From NCBI GenBank assembly GCA_001803705.1, contig MHDY01000101.1, forward strand, positions 1 through 6,390: a DNA stretch of 6,390 nucleotides, given 5' to 3'. Of this stretch, positions 1 to 6,390 are shown piece by piece (positions within the stretch are counted from its first letter, which is position 1; each line of letters starts with the position of its first letter). A model generated the notes under the pieces. That model worked only from the letters and a program-made list of their open reading frames with translations. It searched no databases and was not told where the DNA came from. Made by a program: the position numbers and the translations under genes. Source of the DNA: Nitrospirae bacterium GWC2_56_14 (GTDB lineage: Bacteria; Nitrospirota; UBA9217).

Positions 1-629
1 TTCTTCGTTTCGTCGTTCAATGGGGTGTGGACGGTGACGATGTCGCAGTTCTTATATATTTCCTCGTGGGAAACCAGCTTAACACCCAGGTCATGAGCCC
101 GCTTGACGGCGATGTACGGATCGCACGCCAGCACCTCGCACTCGAAAGCCTTCAGGCGGGTAGCAACCCGTCCGCCGACCTTGCCGAGGCCGATGACGCC
201 GGCCACTTTTCCCTTGAGTTCGTAGCCGGTAAACGGCGCCCGCTTCCACTCGCCCCCCTTGAGGCTGGAGTTCGCCTTCGTCACGTTGCGGCAGAAGGAG
301 AGGAGCAGCGACATGGTGTGTTCAGCCGCGCTGTTGGTATTCCCGAAGGGTGCGTTGACGACTATCACCCCTTTAGAGCTGGCATATTCCACGTCGACGT
401 TATCGATGCCGACCCCGGCACGAGCCACCATTTTCAGGCGCTTTCCCGCATCCAGCACGTCCTTGTCGACGGTAGTGCCGCTCCGGGTGATAATGACATC
501 GTATTCTGCAATCGCCTCCAGCAATTGCGCCTTGGTCAGGCCGAGACGTACATCCATCTGAACACGCGGGTCCTGCGCCAGCAATGCCAGACCTTCGCTG
601 GCAACCTCGTCGGTAACGATAACCTTCAT
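1..629 (-). CDS. serA: D-3-phosphoglycerate dehydrogenase, N-terminal part (cut by window edge)
   Basis: SerA oxidises 3-phosphoglycerate to 3-phosphohydroxypyruvate with NAD+, the first step of cytosolic serine synthesis. Translation from the ATG at 629 gives MKVIVTDEVASEGLALL, a standard PGDH start. It continues through the substrate-domain motif RAGVGIDNVD, then NAPFGNTNSAAEHT, and the Rossmann NAD-binding glycine motif GLGKVG at about residues 147-152. The last visible residues, HTPLNDETK, are the usual strand after the NAD site. Only 209 residues are present. The catalytic Arg/Glu/His residues and any C-terminal regulatory domains lie left of position 1. The start is supported by a strong Shine-Dalgarno AAGGAG (636-641), 6 nt before the ATG, and by a well-placed promoter. 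The gene is divergent from trmL. Another hydroxyacid dehydrogenase is possible in principle, but the N-terminal motifs are typical of SerA. Confidence 0.95.
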   Translation of the reverse strand, partial: MKVIVTDEVASEGLALLAQDPRVQMDVRLGLTKAQLLEAIAEYDVIITRSGTTVDKDVLDAGKRLKMVARAGVGIDNVDVEYASSKGVIVVNAPFGNTNSAAEHTMSLLLSFCRNVTKANSSLKGGEWKRAPFTGYELKGKVAGVIGLGKVGGRVATRLKAFECEVLACDPYIAVKRAHDLGVKLVSHEEIYKNCDIVTVHTPLNDETK

Positions 630-677
630 GGGGGGCTCCTTCTGCCGGGAAAATAGGTTCATGATAGTAAAAAACGA

Positions 678-706
678 ATAATAGACCCTGAGGGGAAAAA
701 ATTCAA
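678..706 (-). promoter_or_regulatory. sigma-70-type promoter of serA
   Basis: On the minus strand, TTGAAT (701-706) is followed after exactly 17 bp by TATTAT (678-683). Each hexamer is close to the consensus TTGACA/TATAAT. A start site near 671 would give a leader of about 40 nt ending in the serA Shine-Dalgarno. The spacing and AT-rich setting are seen in the sequence; promoter activity is inferred. Confidence 0.7.
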
Positions 707-795
707 GACCGCCGGAAGATTTTCATGGTATACAGAATCCCTCCAAACGGCGCAACGCCGAATTCCAGCTCCACTCTCCAGAGGGATAGAACGAC

Positions 796-1266
796 ATGAT
801 CAATTTCACTCCCTTTCACATCGTTCTCATCGAACCGGAAATACCTCCCAATACCGGCAACATAGCCCGTCTCTGCGGAGCGACCGGAACGGTCCTCCAC
901 CTGGTGGGCAAACTCGGCTTCTCCACCGACGACCGCTATCTGAAGCGAGCGGGACTGGATTACTGGGATGAAGTGGATATCCGTTACTGGGACAGCCTGG
1001 CGGAACTGCAGTCGGCGTACCCGGGAGGGCGATTCATCTATACGAGCAAAAAGGGGAATTCGAGCCACACGGCAATGACCTACGCAGAAGGCGATTTTCT
1101 GGTGTTCGGCAAGGAGACGGAAGGACTTCCCGAGGAGCTGCTGGCGGCCAACCGGGAATGGACGGTCCGGATTCCGATCTTCGGCAAAGTGCGCAGCCTC
1201 AATCTTTCGACGGCTGCGGGAATCGTCCTGTACGAAGCGCTACGCCAGACGGGACGACTGGACTGA
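796..1266 (+). CDS. trmL: tRNA (cytidine/uridine-34-2'-O)-methyltransferase
   Basis: TrmL uses S-adenosylmethionine to methylate the 2'-OH of the wobble nucleotide of certain tRNA-Leu species. It is a minimal SPOUT enzyme with a trefoil-knot fold and acts as a dimer in the cytoplasm. The 156-residue length matches the family (about 155-160). The three signature blocks are present: PEIPPNTGNIARLC at residues 14-27, VFGKETEGLPEELL at 103-116, and the C-terminal knot block IPIFGKVRSLNLSTAAG at 126-142. The ATG is preceded by a GAGGGA Shine-Dalgarno (781-786) about 9 nt upstream. The gene is divergent from serA, and its stop is 9 bp from that of the convergent pseudouridine synthase gene. I see no convincing promoter in its 166-bp leader. 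The exact tRNA substrate is inferred from the family. Confidence 0.93.
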   Translation: MINFTPFHIVLIEPEIPPNTGNIARLCGATGTVLHLVGKLGFSTDDRYLKRAGLDYWDEVDIRYWDSLAELQSAYPGGRFIYTSKKGNSSHTAMTYAEGDFLVFGKETEGLPEELLAANREWTVRIPIFGKVRSLNLSTAAGIVLYEALRQTGRLD

Positions 1267-1275
1267 TCTGGACAG

Positions 1276-1995
1276 TCACTTCTTAGTGGCAAGCAGCTTT
1301 TCCGCCTCCCGTGGGGTCAGCAGGCGATACTCCCCCGGCTTCATGGTCCCCAGTTCCAGCGGACCGTACCCTACCCGCTTGAGACGCACCACCGAAAGCC
1401 CTACCGCGCTGCACATACGCCGCACCTGGCGGAATCGTCCCTCGTGAATCGTTATTGAAATCCAGCTGGTCTTGTCCCCTTCGTGAACTACCCTCGCGGC
1501 AGCCGGAGCGGTAAGACCGTCCTCCAGTTCCACCCCCGATACGAGCCGTTTCAGCTGTTCATCGCTTACCGCTCCCTGCACCTTGACCATGTATTCCTTG
1601 TCCACCTCGTGGCGCGGATGTGCCAGGTTGTTCGCCCAGGCACCGTCATTGGTGAGCAACAGCAATCCCTCGGTATTGTAATCGAGCCGACCCACCGGGA
1701 AAACCCGCGCCCCGACTTTTTTGAGAAGGTCGGTGACCAGGGGGCGCCCTTCGGGGTCCTTGAGGGTAGTCATGTAACCGGCGGGCTTGTACAGCAGGAT
1801 GTACACTTTGCGGGAGACCGGCTTGATCGGCTTGCCGTCGCAGGTGATCCGGTCGGTATCGGGGTCGGCCTTGGTACCGAGTTCGGTGACGACCGTCCCG
1901 TTGACGGCAACCCGGCCGGCGGTGATGATAGTTTCGGCTTCCCGGCGGGAGGCAATACCCGCTTGGGACAGGATTTTTTGAAGGCGTTCGAGCAT
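1276..1995 (-). CDS. rluB: RsuA/RluB-family rRNA pseudouridine synthase
   Basis: This enzyme isomerises a specific uridine of ribosomal RNA to pseudouridine; E. coli RluB acts on 23S rRNA. The 239-residue protein has an N-terminal S4 RNA-binding domain (about residues 2-60, starting MLERLQKILSQAGIASRREA). The catalytic domain follows, with the active-site motif GRLDYNTEG (catalytic Asp at residue 105), then NLAHPRHEVDKEY and HEGRFRQVRRM (184-194), the last typical of the RsuA/RluB/RluE/RluF branch. The ATG at 1995 matches where the S4 domain should begin. An in-frame upstream start at 2058 would add 21 residues encoded mostly by the inverted-repeat element, so it is rejected. The Shine-Dalgarno is modest (GGAAAGAG, ending about 10 nt before the ATG). 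RluB is the best family match, but the exact target nucleotide cannot be assigned from sequence alone. Confidence 0.93.
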   Translation of the reverse strand: MLERLQKILSQAGIASRREAETIITAGRVAVNGTVVTELGTKADPDTDRITCDGKPIKPVSRKVYILLYKPAGYMTTLKDPEGRPLVTDLLKKVGARVFPVGRLDYNTEGLLLLTNDGAWANNLAHPRHEVDKEYMVKVQGAVSDEQLKRLVSGVELEDGLTAPAAARVVHEGDKTSWISITIHEGRFRQVRRMCSAVGLSVVRLKRVGYGPLELGTMKPGEYRLLTPREAEKLLATKK

Positions 1996-2017
1996 TGGCT
2001 GTGTTCTCTTTCCTTTA

Positions 2018-2141
2018 CAGGTTGTTGAAAAACAGCCATCTCGCTGCCGTCCTCGCAAGCCGTCTTGTGCGGCGTAGCGCTGCTACGCCTCCGCGAGGCT
2101 TGCTGCGGGTGCAACGAATCTGACTGTTTTTGAACAACCTG
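2018..2141. repeat. 124-bp inverted-repeat element (MITE/REP-like) between the FecR gene and rluB
   Basis: The ends are caggttgttgaaaaacag (2018-2035) and ctgtttttgaacaacctg (2124-2141), which are reverse complements at 17 of 18 positions. Inside is a strong hairpin: ggcgtagc (2071-2078) pairs with gctacgcc (2082-2089) around a 3-nt loop. Two further pairings share bases and so compete: gcaagcc (2055-2061) with ggcttgc (2097-2103), and cctcgc (2051-2056) with gcgagg (2093-2098). No transposase is encoded and no obvious target-site duplication flanks it. The structure is what is seen. Multicopy status in the genome is inferred from its form and from a recollection of similar elements in Geobacter-type genomes, not checked here. 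It ends 1 bp from the AAAGGA of the rluB leader. Confidence 0.75.
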
Positions 2142-2900
2142 GGTTTTTCAATAACTTTGTTGAAGTATACGGAGAAAAACACAGCCACGCGTGTTCGTCA
2201 AGAAATTTGGCTCCCTTTTTATCACCTGACCTCGCAATCAACCTTTGCCGGTGCCGCCGGTGCGGCTCTCGATGCGGGGGGCGGTATCGCCGGGGGTGGA
2301 TTGAAACCGACGCCCGGGTCCTTCGGCAGGCTGACGGGGGGGGAGCCGCTATCAGGCACGTAACCGAACTGCCCGGCGTCGAACACCTTCTCGCCCCCCT
2401 GATTGCTGACAATGATCGAGCCGTCGGCCACGTCCACATACAGACCGCTCGGCAGTTTGCCGCAGTCGGTCGTGCAGTGTGACGCCCCGTAATGGGTGCC
2501 ACGGATGCCGATGGTCGCGGAAAGAGTATTCATCTTGTAGCTGTCCTTGTCCCCCCGCTTCCCGACGTTGCCGGACACCGCCCGCAGTCCCCCCTTCACC
2601 AGATTGAACACGGCGCTGTCCTGCTCCGGCTTTTTCTTGTCATAGGAGAATTTCTCCACCACAAGCTGGGAACCAGGACGGAGCGTGACTTCGCTGTTGT
2701 CGATGAACTTTATGCGGGCATATGTCCGCTTCTCGGTGATCAGCGTATCCCCCGCCTCCACCTTTGACTTCTGGGACAGCGCTTTACGGGTCCCGTCGGT
2801 CTTCAACGCAAACAAAGGGCCGCTCAGGTGGGTAACGGTTCCGGCAATCTCTCCCGCCATGGCAGGAACAATTGAGAGCAGCAGGAACGTCAGGAGCAGG

Positions 2901-6390
<3,490 letters not shown>

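Noticed and set aside
27..656. Plus-strand open frame across the serA region
   Set aside because: The minus strand here encodes an unmistakable phosphoglycerate dehydrogenase with promoter and ribosome binding site; the plus frame is its shadow.
729..734. TATACA with an upstream TG as an extended -10 promoter for trmL
   Set aside because: It misses the key final T of the -10 hexamer and has no -35-like hexamer at the right distance.
748..760. Small hairpin cggcg-caa-cgccg in the trmL leader
   Set aside because: A 5-bp GC stem without a following T-run or other signal is too common in GC-rich DNA to call.
1261..1277. Inverted repeat gactg/cagtc between the convergent stops as a terminator
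   Set aside because: The stem is only 5 bp with a 7-nt loop, and there is no T-run on either strand.
1996..2058. 21-residue N-terminal extension of the pseudouridine synthase
   Set aside because: It is encoded largely by the inverted-repeat element, does not resemble the S4 domain start, and bypasses the Shine-Dalgarno near 2006-2016.
2164..2201. TTGACG and TATACT on the minus strand as a promoter for rluB
   Set aside because: The hexamers are about 26 bp apart, far from the 17-bp optimum, so they cannot form one sigma-70 promoter.

Overview
The window looks like chromosomal DNA of a GC-rich Gram-negative bacterium. The housekeeping proteins, the secreted FecR-domain/adhesin pair and the style of the intergenic inverted repeat all fit a Geobacter-type member of the Desulfuromonadota. 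That placement is an inference from overall style, not from a diagnostic marker.

Layout, left to right. (1) 1-629, minus strand: the N-terminal 209 residues of D-3-phosphoglycerate dehydrogenase (serA), cut by the window edge, with a strong sigma-70-type promoter behind it (678-706). (2) 796-1266, plus strand: a complete SPOUT-family tRNA wobble 2'-O-methyltransferase (trmL), divergent from serA. (3) 1276-1995, minus strand: a complete RsuA/RluB-family rRNA pseudouridine synthase, convergent with trmL with only 9 bp between the stop codons. (4) 1996-2221: a gap dominated by a roughly 124-bp inverted-repeat element with 18-bp near-perfect ends and a strong internal hairpin. It lies 1 bp from the probable ribosome binding site of the pseudouridine synthase gene. 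(5) 2222-2950, minus strand: a small exported FecR-domain protein. (6) 2901-6390, minus strand: the C-terminal 1162 residues of a very large beta-strand-repeat exoprotein of filamentous-haemagglutinin type, whose 5' end is outside the window.

The last two genes are the distinctive part. They run in the same direction, adhesin first, and overlap by 50 bp in different frames, so they are very probably co-transcribed and translationally coupled. The adhesin has two diverged copies of a module of about 190 residues, each with one closely spaced cysteine pair. It then has a long proline-rich stalk encoded partly by hexanucleotide repeats, an acidic block, a lysine-rich tail and a lone penultimate cysteine. 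The FecR protein also ends in a Pro/Ala-rich tail with a lone cysteine near its end. It has no visible C-terminal beta-barrel, so a two-partner-secretion (TpsA-like) exoprotein with a small exported FecR partner is the best reading. The transporter and the adhesin N-terminus would lie beyond position 6390. The two RNA-modification genes and serA are ordinary housekeeping genes with no evident link to the surface locus.
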